Assembly (NCBI RefSeq): GCF_029193575.1
Contig: NZ_JARGCS010000044.1
Location: 124,001-188,000, forward strand
Length of the DNA: 64,000 bases
Direction of reading: 5' to 3'
Origin: Pseudomonas entomophila
Lineage (GTDB): Bacteria > Pseudomonadota > Gammaproteobacteria > Pseudomonadales > Pseudomonadaceae
A model generated the notes under the pieces. It did not search any database. It saw nothing but the letters and a program-made list of their open reading frames with translations, and was not told where the DNA came from. The translations under genes were made by a program, and so were the position numbers. Below are positions 49,173-58,959 of the stretch, piece after piece; position 1 is the first letter of the stretch; each line of letters opens with the position of its first letter.

Positions 49173-50480
49173 TCAGCGCAGTTTTTCCAGCATCTGGTAG
49201 TACCACATCCCCGCCGCCAACAGCGGATTCCCCAGCAGATCCCCCATTGGCACCTTGATGTGCTTGCACGCCGCGAAGGTGTCGAACTTCTCCAACGTTC
49301 CGGTCAGCGCTTCGGCCATGATTTCGCCCATGATGTGGCTGGTGGCCACGCCATGCCCGGAATACCCCTGGCAGTACCAGACGTTGTCCGACAGCTTGCC
49401 CAATTGCGGAATGCGGTTGACCACGATGCCCATCGCGCAGCTCCACTGGAACTCGATCGGCACGCCCTTGAGCGCGGGGAAAGTGCGTTCGATGCACGGG
49501 CGCAGTTCGGCCTCGATGTCGCGCGAGTCACGCCCGGAGTAGTTGGCGCCGCCGCCAAACAGCAAGCGCTTGTCGGCGGTCAGGCGGTAGTAGTCGAGCA
49601 CGAAGCGGCAGTCGTACACCGCAAGGTCGTGCGGGTTGATCTGCTCGGCCAGCTCGCCCAGCGGCGCGGTGGTGACGATGCCACCCATGGCGGGGAAGAT
49701 CTTGCCCTTGAGCTGGCGCTTTTCCAGCGTGTGGTACACGTCGCCGGCCAGCATCACCTGGCGCGCCTCGATCCGCCCTTGGGCGGTGACCACTGCCGGG
49801 CGTGGGCCATGGACGATTTCCAGCACCTCGGAGTTCTCGAAGATCAGCGCGCCGAGGCTGTGCGCGGCACGGGCCTCGCCCAGGCACAGGTTGAGCGGGT
49901 GCAGGTGCAGGTTGCGGGTGTTCTTCAGCGCGCCCAGGTAAAGCGGGCTCTGCAGGTGACGAGCGATGCCGGCGCGGTCGAGCAGTTGCACCTGGTCGCC
50001 CATGCCACGGCGCTGCGCTTCGGCCTCGAAGGCGCGCAGCTCATCCATGTGCGACGGTTTCATCGCCGTGTGCAGGTGGCCGCGCTTGAGGTCGCACTGG
50101 ATGCCGTAGCGTTCGACCCGCTGCTCGATGACCTGGTGGCCGCGCCAGCGCAGGTGCCAGATGAAGTCGTCGACCTCGGCGCCCAGGCGCGCGCGCATCT
50201 GGCTGCGCATCGCCTCGTCGCCCGACAGGCTGCCGGTGACCTGCCCGCCGTTGCGCCCACTGGCGCCCCAACCGATGCGGTTGGTCTCGACGATGGCGAC
50301 CTTCAGGCCGCGCTCGGCCAGTTCCACCGCCGTCGCCACGCCGGTGAAACCGCCGCCGATGATCGCCACGTCGACCTGCTCGGTGCCCTTGAGCGTCGGG
50401 TACTCGGTGGCGTCGTTGAGGGTGGCGCTGTAGTAGGACGGCGCGCGTTGGGCCGGCCCATTCTTCACTGCTGCGTTCAT
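49173..50480 (-). CDS. puuB: FAD-dependent oxidoreductase, PuuB-like (gamma-glutamylputrescine oxidase)
   Basis: A 435-residue DAO-type flavoprotein. The FAD motif is VAIIGGGFTGVATAVELA near residue 38, followed by RIGWGASGRNGGQVTGSL, which is typical of PuuB-like oxidases. It would oxidise gamma-glutamylated putrescine in polyamine catabolism. The gene just upstream encodes a PuuA-like ligase (27-bp gap), which supports this, but related oxidases act on other amines. AAGGAA ribosome binding site. Confidence 0.82.
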   Translation of the reverse strand: MNAAVKNGPAQRAPSYYSATLNDATEYPTLKGTEQVDVAIIGGGFTGVATAVELAERGLKVAIVETNRIGWGASGRNGGQVTGSLSGDEAMRSQMRARLGAEVDDFIWHLRWRGHQVIEQRVERYGIQCDLKRGHLHTAMKPSHMDELRAFEAEAQRRGMGDQVQLLDRAGIARHLQSPLYLGALKNTRNLHLHPLNLCLGEARAAHSLGALIFENSEVLEIVHGPRPAVVTAQGRIEARQVMLAGDVYHTLEKRQLKGKIFPAMGGIVTTAPLGELAEQINPHDLAVYDCRFVLDYYRLTADKRLLFGGGANYSGRDSRDIEAELRPCIERTFPALKGVPIEFQWSCAMGIVVNRIPQLGKLSDNVWYCQGYSGHGVATSHIMGEIMAEALTGTLEKFDTFAACKHIKVPMGDLLGNPLLAAGMWYYQMLEKLR

Positions 50481-50507
50481 GCTTGTTCCTTCATCTGAAT
50501 GGGGGGC

Positions 50508-51872
50508 TCAGGCCTGGTGCAGGTACCAGCGCCAGTCCTGCTCGCTGACTTCGGCCATGAACTGGCGGTATTCGGCGCGCTTGACCTTGAGGTAGACGCC
50601 GAGGAACGCCTCGCCCAGGGCCTCGCGCGCCCACGCGGAGCGCTCCAGGGCATCGAGGGCGGTGAGCCAGTCGGTGGGCAGGTGTTCGGTGGCCTGGGCG
50701 TAGCCGTTGCCTTCGACCGGCGCGCCGGGGTCCAGTTGTTCGCGCAGGCCATGATGGGTGGCGGCGAGAATCGCTGCGGCGGCCAGGTAGGGGTTGGCGT
50801 CGGCGCCGCAGATGCGGTGCTCGATGTGCCGGCTGTTGGCCGGGCCGCCCGGCACGCGCAGGCTGACGGTGCGGTTGTCGACACCCCAGGTCGGCGCCAG
50901 CGGCGCGTAGCTGTTGGCCTGGAAGCGGCGGAACGAGTTGGCGTTGGGGCAGAACAGCAGCAGTGAGGCGCGCAGGTGGCGCAACATGCCCGCTACGGCC
51001 TGGCGCAGCAGTGGGGTGCCTGCCGGGTCGGCGCTGGCGAACAGGTTGTTGCCCTGTTCATCGGCCAGGCTCAGGTGCATGTGCATGCCAGTGCCGGCCA
51101 GTTGCGCGAACGGCTTGGCCATGAAGCAGGCCTGCATGCCGTGGGCGTGGGCCACGCCCTTGACCAGGCGTTTGTAGCGCACCGCCTGGTCCATGGCGGT
51201 TAGCGCGTCGCCATGCTCCAGGGTGATTTCCACCTGGCCGGGGGCGTACTCGGAAATCGCCGTGCGCGCCGGGATGCCCTGGGCCTTGCAGGCCGCGTAA
51301 AGGTCGGCGAGGAACGGTTCGATCTGTTCCAGCTCGCGCAGGCCATAGACCTGGGTGGTGCGCGGGCGGCCGCCGTCGTTGTCCAGCGCCGGTTGCGGGC
51401 GGCCCTGGGCGTCGCGTTGCTGGTCGAGCAGGTAGAACTCCAGCTCGCAGGCCATCACTGGGTGGTAGCCGTCGGCCTTGAGTGCGTCGATGGTGCGCAG
51501 CAGCACGTGGCGCGGGTCGGCGACGCTGGCGGGCAGGCCTTCGCTGGGGTGCATGCTGACCTGCACTGCGGCGGTTGGCACGCGGCGCCAGGGCAGGCGC
51601 ACCAGGCTGCCATCCAGGGGGTAGGCGCGGCAGTCGATGTCGCCGACGTCCCAGACCAGGCCTGAGTTCTCCACATCGTCGCCGTTCAGGGTCAGGCCGA
51701 GGATGGTGCTGGGCAGCGGGCGACCGCTTTGGTACACCGCCAGCAGCTCGTCACGGTGCAGCAGCTTGCCGCGGGGGACGCCGTTGGCGTCGAGGATGAA
51801 CAGTTCGATCAGGTCGATATCGGGGTTTTCGGCCAGGAAGCGAGTGGCCTGCTCGGGGTTGGCAAAGTGCAT
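50508..51872 (-). CDS. Glutamine synthetase family protein, PuuA-like
   Basis: A 454-residue glutamine synthetase-type ligase. The nucleotide and metal site segments ACELEFYLLD, EYAPGQVEITLEHGDAL, KPFAQLAGTGMHMHLSL and NSYAPLAPTWGVDNRTVSLRVPG (in part) are intact. It is a relative of PuuA, gamma-glutamylputrescine synthetase, not of the ammonia-assimilating GlnA. The ATG at 51872 is preferred; a TTG at 51899 is in frame. It forms an operon with the puuB-like gene. Several such paralogues occur in Pseudomonas with different amine substrates. Confidence 0.87.
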   Translation of the reverse strand: MHFANPEQATRFLAENPDIDLIELFILDANGVPRGKLLHRDELLAVYQSGRPLPSTILGLTLNGDDVENSGLVWDVGDIDCRAYPLDGSLVRLPWRRVPTAAVQVSMHPSEGLPASVADPRHVLLRTIDALKADGYHPVMACELEFYLLDQQRDAQGRPQPALDNDGGRPRTTQVYGLRELEQIEPFLADLYAACKAQGIPARTAISEYAPGQVEITLEHGDALTAMDQAVRYKRLVKGVAHAHGMQACFMAKPFAQLAGTGMHMHLSLADEQGNNLFASADPAGTPLLRQAVAGMLRHLRASLLLFCPNANSFRRFQANSYAPLAPTWGVDNRTVSLRVPGGPANSRHIEHRICGADANPYLAAAAILAATHHGLREQLDPGAPVEGNGYAQATEHLPTDWLTALDALERSAWAREALGEAFLGVYLKVKRAEYRQFMAEVSEQDWRWYLHQA

Positions 51873-51978
51873 GTGGGTTCGCTCGCGCCCCTGTTCCAAG
51901 GGGCATACGGGACCACCGCGGAGAATGGCGCGGTGCGTCGGACGGTATCAGGCGGCCACGCAGGGGCCGCGATGGGTG

Positions 51979-52143
51979 TCAGGCGTAAGCGAGCGAAGTA
52001 TCTGGTGGGCGCGCGTGGCGGCAGTGCCACAAGGCCCAGAAGGCGAGGATGATGTGGACCAGCGGATTTTCGCCAGCGCGGGCCCGGGCCTTCGGCAGCG
52101 AAGGGCGGGGCAGGGGGCGCGGGGCGAGCGGGTCGGGGATCAT
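51979..52143 (-). CDS. Possible small protein
   Basis: A 54-residue frame, MIPDPLAPRPLPRPS at the start and a hydrophobic/aromatic segment VHIILAFWALWHCRHAR near the end. The hydrophobic centre preceded by a proline-rich basic part would suit a small membrane protein. No good ribosome binding site is seen. An AT-rich segment upstream could hold a promoter. It has the same orientation as the puuA-like gene 106 bp downstream. Confidence 0.4.
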   Translation of the reverse strand: MIPDPLAPRPLPRPSLPKARARAGENPLVHIILAFWALWHCRHARPPDTSLAYA

Positions 52144-52282
52144 GCCTGGATACTCACATGCCGGGTAAGGTTGATTAAAGTAGCGAATGGCAACGTTCAG
52201 TTCGGGTTTGACTAAACATTCTAGTGGTTCTCTGCGTGGGTGAGCCCGTTCCTGCAGGGGCTGCGCCGATTGTTGTGCCTGT

Positions 52283-52303
52283 GCCGGCCCGATCGCGGGG
52301 CAG
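52283..52303. repeat. REP half-site
   Basis: GCCGGCCCGATCGCGGGGCA is the left arm of a REP unit without a right arm. Confidence 0.45.
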
Positions 52304-52394
52304 ACAGCAAACCAACGGCAAATCTGCGACAATCGCCCCCCTCCCGCATGCCGATCATGAAAAAGCAGGCCCACCTGCATCATTAAAAAGCCCC

Positions 52395-55300
52395 ATGACA
52401 GACCACGCCATCGACCAACTGCTGAACAACCTCGACCACGCCATGATCGTCGACCGCCATCGCCTGCGTCGGCAATTGCACGAGCTGCGCAAGCGCCCCG
52501 ACGAGGCCAAGCTCGCGCAGTGGGTGGAGCGGGCCCAGGCGTCTTGCGCCCAGGTCGTCGCGCGCCAGCAGAGCGTGCCGCGCATTCGCTACGACGACAG
52601 CCTGCCGATCGCCGCCAAGCGCGACGAGATCAAGAAGGCCCTGGCCGAGCACCAGGTGCTGGTCATCGCCGGTGAGACCGGCTCGGGCAAGACCACCCAG
52701 TTGCCGAAGATCTGCCTGGAGCTGGGCCGCGGCAGCCACGGCCTGATCGCCCACACCCAGCCCCGGCGGATCGCCGCGCGCAGCGTGGCGGCGCGGGTCG
52801 CCGAGGAGCTAGGCACGCCGCTGGGCGCGCTGGTCGGCTACCAGGTGCGTTTCGAGGACCAGAGCGACAGCAACACCTTGGTCAAGCTGATGACCGACGG
52901 CATCCTGCTGGCCGAGACCCAGCACGACCGCTTCCTCGAACGCTACGACACGATCATCGTCGACGAGGCCCACGAGCGCAGCCTGAACATCGACTTCCTG
53001 CTCGGCTACCTCAAGACCCTGCTGCACCGCCGCCCGGACCTCAAGCTGATCATCACCTCGGCGACCATCGACCTGGAGCGCTTCTCCAAGCACTTCGACG
53101 ATGCGCCGATCATCGAGGTGTCGGGTCGCACCTACCCGGTCGAGACCTGGTACCGCCCGCTGACCAGCGAGCAGGACGAGGAGGGCAACCGGGTCGAGGA
53201 CGACCTCACCGTCGACCAGGCGATCCTCGCCACCCTGGACGAGATCGCCCAGCACGAACGCAGCGTGGGCAAGGGCCCGGGCGACGTGCTGGTGTTCCTG
53301 CCCGGCGAACGCGAGATCCGCGATGCGGCGGAGATCCTGCGCAAGGCGCAGCTGCGCCACACCGAGATCCTGCCGCTGTACGCGCGCTTGACCCCGGCCG
53401 AACAGCAGAAGATCTTCCAGCCCCACACCGGGCGCCGCGTGGTGCTGGCCACCAACGTTGCCGAGACCTCGCTGACCGTGCCCGGCATCCGCTACGTGAT
53501 CGACAGCGGCACCGCGCGCATCAGCCGCTACAGCTACCGCGCCAAGGTTCAGCGCCTGCCGATCGAGGCGGTGTCGCAGGCCAGCGCCAACCAGCGCAAG
53601 GGCCGTTGCGGGCGGGTCGAGCCGGGCATCTGCGTGCGGCTGTACAGCGAAGACGACTTCAACGGCCGGCCGGCGTTCACCGACCCTGAGATCCTGCGCA
53701 CCAACCTGGCCGCGGTGATCCTGCAGATGCTGCACCTGCGCCTGGGCGACATCGACGCCTTCCCGTTCATCGAGCCGCCGGATGGCAAGGCCATCAGCGA
53801 CGGCTTCAACTTGTTGCAGGAGCTGTCGGCGGTCAATCGCGAGAACCAGCTGACCCCGCTGGGCCGCCAACTGGCGCGCCTGCCGATCGACCCGCGCCTG
53901 GGCCGCATGCTGCTCGAAGGCGCGCGCCAGGGCAGCTTGCAGGAGGTGCTGATCGTCGCCAGCGCCCTGTCGGTGCAAGACCCGCGCGAGCGTCCGCCGG
54001 AGCGCCAGCAGGCCGCTGACCAGGCCCACGCGCAGTGGAAAGACGTCGACTCCGATTTCGCCGCGCTGGTCAACCTGTGGCGCGGTTTCGAGGAGCAGCG
54101 CCAGACGTTGACCGCCAGCCCGCTGCGCAACTGGTGCCGCAAGCAGTTCCTCAACTACCTGCGCCTGCGCGAATGGCGCGATGCGCACCGGCAGCTGTCG
54201 CTGATCTGCCGCGACCTGCAATTGGCGGTGAACAAGGACGCCTCGGACTACCAGCGCGTGCACAAGGCGATCTTGAGCGGCCTGCTCAGCCAGATCGGCC
54301 ACAAGACCGAGGAAGGCGACTACCAAGGCGCGCGCCAGCGGCGCTTCTGGGTGCACCCGTCGTCGGGCATCGGCCGCAAGCGCCCGCAGTGGGTGATGGC
54401 CGCGGAGCTGGTGGAAACCACCAAGCTGTACGCGCGCATGGTGGCCAAGATCGAGCCCGACTGGATCGAGCCGCTGGCTGGGCACTTGATCAAGAAGAAC
54501 CATTTCGAGCCGCACTGGGAGAAGAAGCGCGGCCAGGTGGTGGCCTACGAGCAGATCACCCTGTACGGGCTGATCCTGGTCGGCCGCCGCCCCGTGCACT
54601 TCGGCCCGATCGACCCGGTGGTGTCGCGTGAGCTGTTCATCCGCGAGGGCCTGGTCGGCGGCGAGATCCAGTCCAGGGCCAAGTGCCTGGCGGCCAACAA
54701 GCGCTTGCTGGAGCAGCTCGACGAGTTGGAAGCCAAGGCGCGTCGGCGCGACATTCTCGCCGACGAGGAAACCCTCTACGCCTTCTATGAGGCGCGCCTG
54801 CCGGCGGAAATCCACCAGGCCGCGACCTTCGACAGCTGGTACCGGATGAACAGCCAGCAGGACGCCAACCTGCTGATCATGCGCGAGGAAGACGTACTGG
54901 CCCGAGAGGCCAGCGAGGTCACCGCCGCGCAGTACCCGGACCACCTGCAGGTGGGCGAGTTGCGCCTGTCGCTGAGCTACCACTTCGAGCCTGGCCACGC
55001 CCGCGATGGCGTGACCGTGCGGGTGCCGGCGCCGTTGCTGCCGAGCCTGCCGGGCGAGCGCCTGGAATGGCTGGTGCCGGGCCTGCTGGAGGCCAAGTGC
55101 GTGGCGCTGGTGCGCAACCTGCCTAAGGCCCTGCGCAAGAACTTCGTGCCGGTGCCGGATTTCGTCAAGGCGGCGCTGTCGCGCATGACCTTCGGCCAGG
55201 GCGCCCTGCCGCAGGCGCTGGGGCAGGAGCTGCTGCGCATGACCGGCGCGCGGGTGTCCGACGAGGCTTGGGTGGAAGCCGCCGGGCTGCTGGAAGGGCA

Positions 55301-56300
55301 CCTGCGGATGAACATCGAGGTGGTCGATGGCCAGGGCAAGTTCCTGGGCGAGGGCCGCGACCTGGCTGAGCTGACCGCGCGCTTCGCCGCCGCTAGCCAG
55401 GCCGCGCTGGCCTTGCCTCGTAACGACAAGGCCGAGCAGCCGGTGCAGGCCAAGGCGTTCTCGCAAGTGGCGCAGACGGCCCAGCAGAAGATCGCCGGGC
55501 TGTCGATGACGGTCTACCCGGCGCTGGTGGAGGACAACGGCACGGTGCGCGAGGGGCGCTTCTCGACCCAGGCCGAGGCCGAGTTCCAGCACCGTCGGGC
55601 CTTGCAGCGGCTGCTGCTGCAACAGCTGGCGGAGCCGGCCAAGTACCTGCGCGGCAAGCTGCCGGGGCTGACCGAGCTGGGCCTGCTGTACCGCGAGCTG
55701 GGGCGGGTCGAGTCGCTGGTCGAGGACATCCTGCTGGCCAGTCTCGACAGCTGCGTGCTCGAAGGCGAGTCGCCGCTGCCACGCGACGGCGCGGCGCTGG
55801 CATCGTTGGCCGAGCGCAAGCGCGGCAGTTGGGCCGAGCATGCCGAGCGTCTGGCGCGCCAGACCTTGGAGGTGCTCAAGCTGTGGCACGGGTTGCAGAA
55901 ACGCTTCAAGGGCAAGATCGACCTGAGCCAGGCGGTGGCGCTGAACGACATCAAGCAGCAACTGGGCAACCTGGTGTACGCCGGCTTCGTGCGCGAGACG
56001 CCGGGGGCCTGGTTCAAGGAGTTGCCGCGTTACCTCAAGGCCATCGAGCTGCGCCTGGAGAAACTCGGCGCGCAGGTGCAGAAGGACCGGGTCTGGAGCG
56101 GCGAGCTGGGCAACCTGTGGGCGCAGTGCAAGGCCCGCGCCGACAAGCATGCCCAGGAAGGCAAGCGCGACGAGCAACTGACGGTGTACCGCTGGTGGCT
56201 GGAGGAGTACCGGGTGTCGCTGTTCGCCCAGCAACTGGGCACCAAGGTGGCGGTTTCCGATAAGAGGTTGAGCAAGCAGTGGAGTTTGGTGGAAGCCTAA
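52395..56300 (+). CDS. hrpA: ATP-dependent RNA helicase HrpA
   Basis: DEAH-box helicase of 1301 residues, the normal HrpA length. Walker A is GETGSGKT (93-100), the DEAH box lies in IIVDEAHERS, and SATIDLERF is motif III. The helicase C domain, winged-helix, ratchet and OB domains follow, then the long C-terminal DUF3418 region. In E. coli HrpA resolves stalled and collided ribosomes. The ATG at 52395 (MTDHAIDQLLNNLDHAM) gives the family N-terminus; the frame extends further upstream but into a REP half-site. Confidence 0.95.
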   Translation: MTDHAIDQLLNNLDHAMIVDRHRLRRQLHELRKRPDEAKLAQWVERAQASCAQVVARQQSVPRIRYDDSLPIAAKRDEIKKALAEHQVLVIAGETGSGKTTQLPKICLELGRGSHGLIAHTQPRRIAARSVAARVAEELGTPLGALVGYQVRFEDQSDSNTLVKLMTDGILLAETQHDRFLERYDTIIVDEAHERSLNIDFLLGYLKTLLHRRPDLKLIITSATIDLERFSKHFDDAPIIEVSGRTYPVETWYRPLTSEQDEEGNRVEDDLTVDQAILATLDEIAQHERSVGKGPGDVLVFLPGEREIRDAAEILRKAQLRHTEILPLYARLTPAEQQKIFQPHTGRRVVLATNVAETSLTVPGIRYVIDSGTARISRYSYRAKVQRLPIEAVSQASANQRKGRCGRVEPGICVRLYSEDDFNGRPAFTDPEILRTNLAAVILQMLHLRLGDIDAFPFIEPPDGKAISDGFNLLQELSAVNRENQLTPLGRQLARLPIDPRLGRMLLEGARQGSLQEVLIVASALSVQDPRERPPERQQAADQAHAQWKDVDSDFAALVNLWRGFEEQRQTLTASPLRNWCRKQFLNYLRLREWRDAHRQLSLICRDLQLAVNKDASDYQRVHKAILSGLLSQIGHKTEEGDYQGARQRRFWVHPSSGIGRKRPQWVMAAELVETTKLYARMVAKIEPDWIEPLAGHLIKKNHFEPHWEKKRGQVVAYEQITLYGLILVGRRPVHFGPIDPVVSRELFIREGLVGGEIQSRAKCLAANKRLLEQLDELEAKARRRDILADEETLYAFYEARLPAEIHQAATFDSWYRMNSQQDANLLIMREEDVLAREASEVTAAQYPDHLQVGELRLSLSYHFEPGHARDGVTVRVPAPLLPSLPGERLEWLVPGLLEAKCVALVRNLPKALRKNFVPVPDFVKAALSRMTFGQGALPQALGQELLRMTGARVSDEAWVEAAGLLEGHLRMNIEVVDGQGKFLGEGRDLAELTARFAAASQAALALPRNDKAEQPVQAKAFSQVAQTAQQKIAGLSMTVYPALVEDNGTVREGRFSTQAEAEFQHRRALQRLLLQQLAEPAKYLRGKLPGLTELGLLYRELGRVESLVEDILLASLDSCVLEGESPLPRDGAALASLAERKRGSWAEHAERLARQTLEVLKLWHGLQKRFKGKIDLSQAVALNDIKQQLGNLVYAGFVRETPGAWFKELPRYLKAIELRLEKLGAQVQKDRVWSGELGNLWAQCKARADKHAQEGKRDEQLTVYRWWLEEYRVSLFAQQLGTKVAVSDKRLSKQWSLVEA

Positions 56301-56336
56301 ATTCCCTGAGTTGTGGCAATATTGGTGCAATTTGGG

Positions 56337-56382
56337 CCGCGTTGCGGCCCATCGCGGGCTTGCCCCGCGATCGAGGGCGCAG
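56337..56382. repeat. REP element after hrpA
   Basis: CCCATCGCGGGCTTGCCCCGCGATCG is the core, with GGCCGC-type arms. It lies between hrpA and the KASIII-like gene. Confidence 0.65.
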
Positions 56383-56481
56383 CCCTCGCTTCACGATCTC
56401 AAATTGGTACTAAGGTGCCATTACCTTGCCCAAATCCGGCCAACGCCCGCCAGGCGCCGGCCCCAGACCAGAGGAACGACC

Positions 56482-57603
56482 GTGCATAACGTCGTGATCA
56501 GCGGCACCGGCCTTTACACCCCGGCCCAGAGCATCTCCAACGAAGAACTGGTGGCCTCGTTCAACGAGTGGGCCACCCAGTTCAACCAGGACAACGCCGC
56601 TGCCATCGAGCGCGGCGAGGTCGAGGCGGCCCCACTGTCCGACGCCGCGTTCATCGAGAAAGCCTCGGGCATCAAGAGCCGCTTCGTCATGGACAAGGCC
56701 GGCATCCTCGACCCGCAGCGCATGAAGCCGCGCCTGCCAGAGCGCAGCAACGACGAGCCTTCGATCCTCTGCGAAATGGCCGTGGCCGCCGCCCGCCAGG
56801 CCCTGGCGCGCGCCGGGCGCAGCGCCGCCGACGTCGACGGGGTGATCGTCGCCTGCTCCAACCTGCAGCGCCCGTACCCGGCCATCGCCATCGAGGTGCA
56901 GCAGGCCCTGGGCATCCAGGGTTTCGCCTTCGACATGAACGTGGCTTGCTCCTCGGCCACCTTCGGCATCCAGACCGCCGCCAACAGCGTACAGCTGGGC
57001 CAGGCGCGCGCGGTGCTGGTGGTCAACCCGGAAATCTGCACCGGCCACCTGAATTTCCGTGACCGCGACAGCCACTTCATCTTCGGTGACGCCGCCACCG
57101 CGGTACTGCTGGAGCGGGCCGACCAGGCCACCTCCGCGCACCAGTTCGAAATCCTCGGCACCAAGCTGCTGACCGCGTTCTCCAACAACATCCGCAACAA
57201 CTTCGGCTTCCTCAACCGTGCGGCGGAAGAGGGCGAGGGCTCGCGTGACAAGCTGTTCGTGCAGGAAGGCCGCAAGGTGTTCCGCGAAGTGTGCCCAATG
57301 GTCGCCGAGCTGATCGGCCAGCACCTGGGCGAGAATGGCCTGCAGCCATCGGACGTCAAGCGGTTCTGGCTGCACCAGGCGAACCTGAGCATGAACCAGC
57401 TGATCGTCAAGAAGCTGATGGGCCGTGACGTGGCCGAGGAGGATGCGCCGGTGATTCTCGACCGTTACGCCAACACCAGCTCGGCCGGCTCGGTGATCGC
57501 CTTCCACCTGTACCAGGACGACCTGGCCAAGGGCTCGCTGGGCGTGCTGAGTTCGTTCGGGGCGGGGTATTCGATCGGCAGTGTGGTTCTGCGTAAGCGC
57601 TGA
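56482..57603 (+). CDS. Beta-ketoacyl-ACP synthase III-like enzyme
   Basis: A 373-residue KASIII-type condensing enzyme with the full triad: Cys156 (NVACSSATF), His298 (LHQAN) and Asn331 (ANTSSAG). It is longer than housekeeping FabH because of an insert in the first 60 residues (NQDNAAAIERGEVEAAPLSDAAF). In sequence and length it follows the P. aeruginosa PA3286-type enzyme, which condenses octanoyl-CoA with malonyl-ACP and so links beta-oxidation to fatty acid synthesis. That specificity is taken from the family. Start is GTG at 56482 after GAGGAA. Confidence 0.88.
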   Translation: MHNVVISGTGLYTPAQSISNEELVASFNEWATQFNQDNAAAIERGEVEAAPLSDAAFIEKASGIKSRFVMDKAGILDPQRMKPRLPERSNDEPSILCEMAVAAARQALARAGRSAADVDGVIVACSNLQRPYPAIAIEVQQALGIQGFAFDMNVACSSATFGIQTAANSVQLGQARAVLVVNPEICTGHLNFRDRDSHFIFGDAATAVLLERADQATSAHQFEILGTKLLTAFSNNIRNNFGFLNRAAEEGEGSRDKLFVQEGRKVFREVCPMVAELIGQHLGENGLQPSDVKRFWLHQANLSMNQLIVKKLMGRDVAEEDAPVILDRYANTSSAGSVIAFHLYQDDLAKGSLGVLSSFGAGYSIGSVVLRKR

Positions 57604-57648
57604 GACAGGTGGCGGCCCCGCGATGGGGCCGGCGCATTTCCAGCAGAC

Positions 57649-57688
57649 GAAAAAAACGGGAAGCGCCGGATGGGGTCGGCACTTCCCG
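57649..57688 (-). terminator. Intrinsic terminator of the porin gene
   Basis: On the minus strand CGGGAAGTGCCG pairs with CGGCGCTTCCCG (one mismatch), followed by a run of seven T. It lies 27 bp after the porin stop codon. Confidence 0.88.
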
Positions 57689-57714
57689 CTTGAGTCACGC
57701 AGGGGAGCGTAGTC

Positions 57715-58959
57715 TTAGAACTTGGCTTCCAGGTCAACCTGCAGGGTGTCTACGTCAGCATTGCTGTTCGGCAGGTTGGAGAAGTCGGTCTTGGCCATCA
57801 GGTAGGCCGCGCCCAGGGCGAAGTTCTTGTCGATTTCGTAACCGACCTTGAACTTGTGACCGCGCGAGCCGGTGAAGCCGTTACCGAAGTCGGAGTCGGT
57901 GAAGGCGCTGACCACCGCGTTACGCTGCACGTCGCGGTAGTTGTAGTCCAGGCTCCAGGCTCCCAGCTTGGTTTTCAGACCGGCCAGCCAGGCCTTGTCC
58001 TTGCCATCGGTGCTTTCGGTGTTCTTGACGAACTGACCGTAGGCCGACAGCGGGATGGCGAAGCCAGTGAAATCCAACTGACCGAAACCTTCGACCAGGT
58101 TGAACTCGTTGGTGGTGTTGCCCAGGGCACGCAGGACGGTGGACTCCTTGTCGTTGTCGTAGCCGTAGATGCTGCCGCCAACGGTGACCTTGAGGGTGTC
58201 GGCGGCGTTGAACTTGGCGCCCAACTGGCCGTGGTACAGCTGCGCGTCGTGCTTGAACTGCACGCCGTCGCCGTCGACGTTGTCCTTGAGGGTGTAGTGA
58301 CCGGCGCTGCCGAACAGCTCGGCGCCGCCCAGGTTGGTCTTGTAGGTGACGGCCACGCCTTCCGGGTTGATGTCGCTGTCCCAGATGATGTCACCCATGC
58401 TCACCCACGGCTGCTGCATCTTGCCGCCGATCAGGTGCAGGTTGGGGACGGCGGTCGGGTGCCAGTCGAGGTAGGCCAGGTCGACCCACAGCGATTTCTT
58501 CTCGAAGTAGTTGTCCAGGCTCTGGTTGGTCGAGCGGGCGTCGGCGCTGCTGCCGGTGGCCACGCGAATGCCGGCGTCGACCTGCGGGTTGATCTCGCTG
58601 TAGAAGCCGACGCGGGCGCGAACGCGCTCACGGTCTTGGTTGCCACTGCGCGAGATCGGGTTGTCGACGTTGACGTCCTCGTAGCGCAGGCGCACGTCAC
58701 CCTTGATCTGGGTCTTGGCGGCCCAGGCCACTTTTTGTTCGAAGGAGCTCAGGCGCTCGGATTGCGCCTTCTGGTCGGCCTTTTCCTTGGTTTCTTTTGC
58801 CAGGTCGGCTTGCAGCTCGCTGTACTGCGCCTGGTTGATCGAGCCGTTGGCGCGAAGCATTTCGAGCAGCTTGGCGTCGACTGCAGCACTGGCCGGAGCG
58901 CTCATGGCCAGCATCATGCCGGTGAGGCTAACTCCAGTAAGTGTAGAAACAAGACGCAT
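57715..58959 (-). CDS. Putative porin with N-terminal coiled coil
   Basis: A 414-residue outer-membrane protein. The signal peptide ends at APASA, near residue 25. Residues 30-75 form a charged coiled coil (LRANGSINQAQYSELQADLAKE and on) like those of anchored porins, and the remainder is a series of amphipathic beta strands ending in the C-terminal LEAKF, with a terminal Phe as required for barrel insertion. It matches the 'putative porin' family of Pseudomonas; the substrate is not known. Good GGGAGAA ribosome binding site and strong terminator point to high expression. Confidence 0.88.
   Translation of the reverse strand: MRLVSTLTGVSLTGMMLAMSAPASAAVDAKLLEMLRANGSINQAQYSELQADLAKETKEKADQKAQSERLSSFEQKVAWAAKTQIKGDVRLRYEDVNVDNPISRSGNQDRERVRARVGFYSEINPQVDAGIRVATGSSADARSTNQSLDNYFEKKSLWVDLAYLDWHPTAVPNLHLIGGKMQQPWVSMGDIIWDSDINPEGVAVTYKTNLGGAELFGSAGHYTLKDNVDGDGVQFKHDAQLYHGQLGAKFNAADTLKVTVGGSIYGYDNDKESTVLRALGNTTNEFNLVEGFGQLDFTGFAIPLSAYGQFVKNTESTDGKDKAWLAGLKTKLGAWSLDYNYRDVQRNAVVSAFTDSDFGNGFTGSRGHKFKVGYEIDKNFALGAAYLMAKTDFSNLPNSNADVDTLQVDLEAKF

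Larger units (their letters stand above)
51873..52394. other. Intergenic region between the puuA-like gene and hrpA (522 bp)
   Basis: It holds a possible 54-codon gene on the minus strand (51979-52143), an AT-rich stretch at 52165-52220 likely to contain promoters, and a REP half-site at 52283-52303. No other feature is seen. Confidence 0.55.

Noticed and set aside
52809..56330. A minus-strand open frame of 1173 codons opposite hrpA
   Set aside because: It is antisense to a well-defined helicase gene and its composition (runs of Gln, His, Arg, Leu, Ala) is what third-position GC bias produces on the opposite strand. No domain is recognisable.
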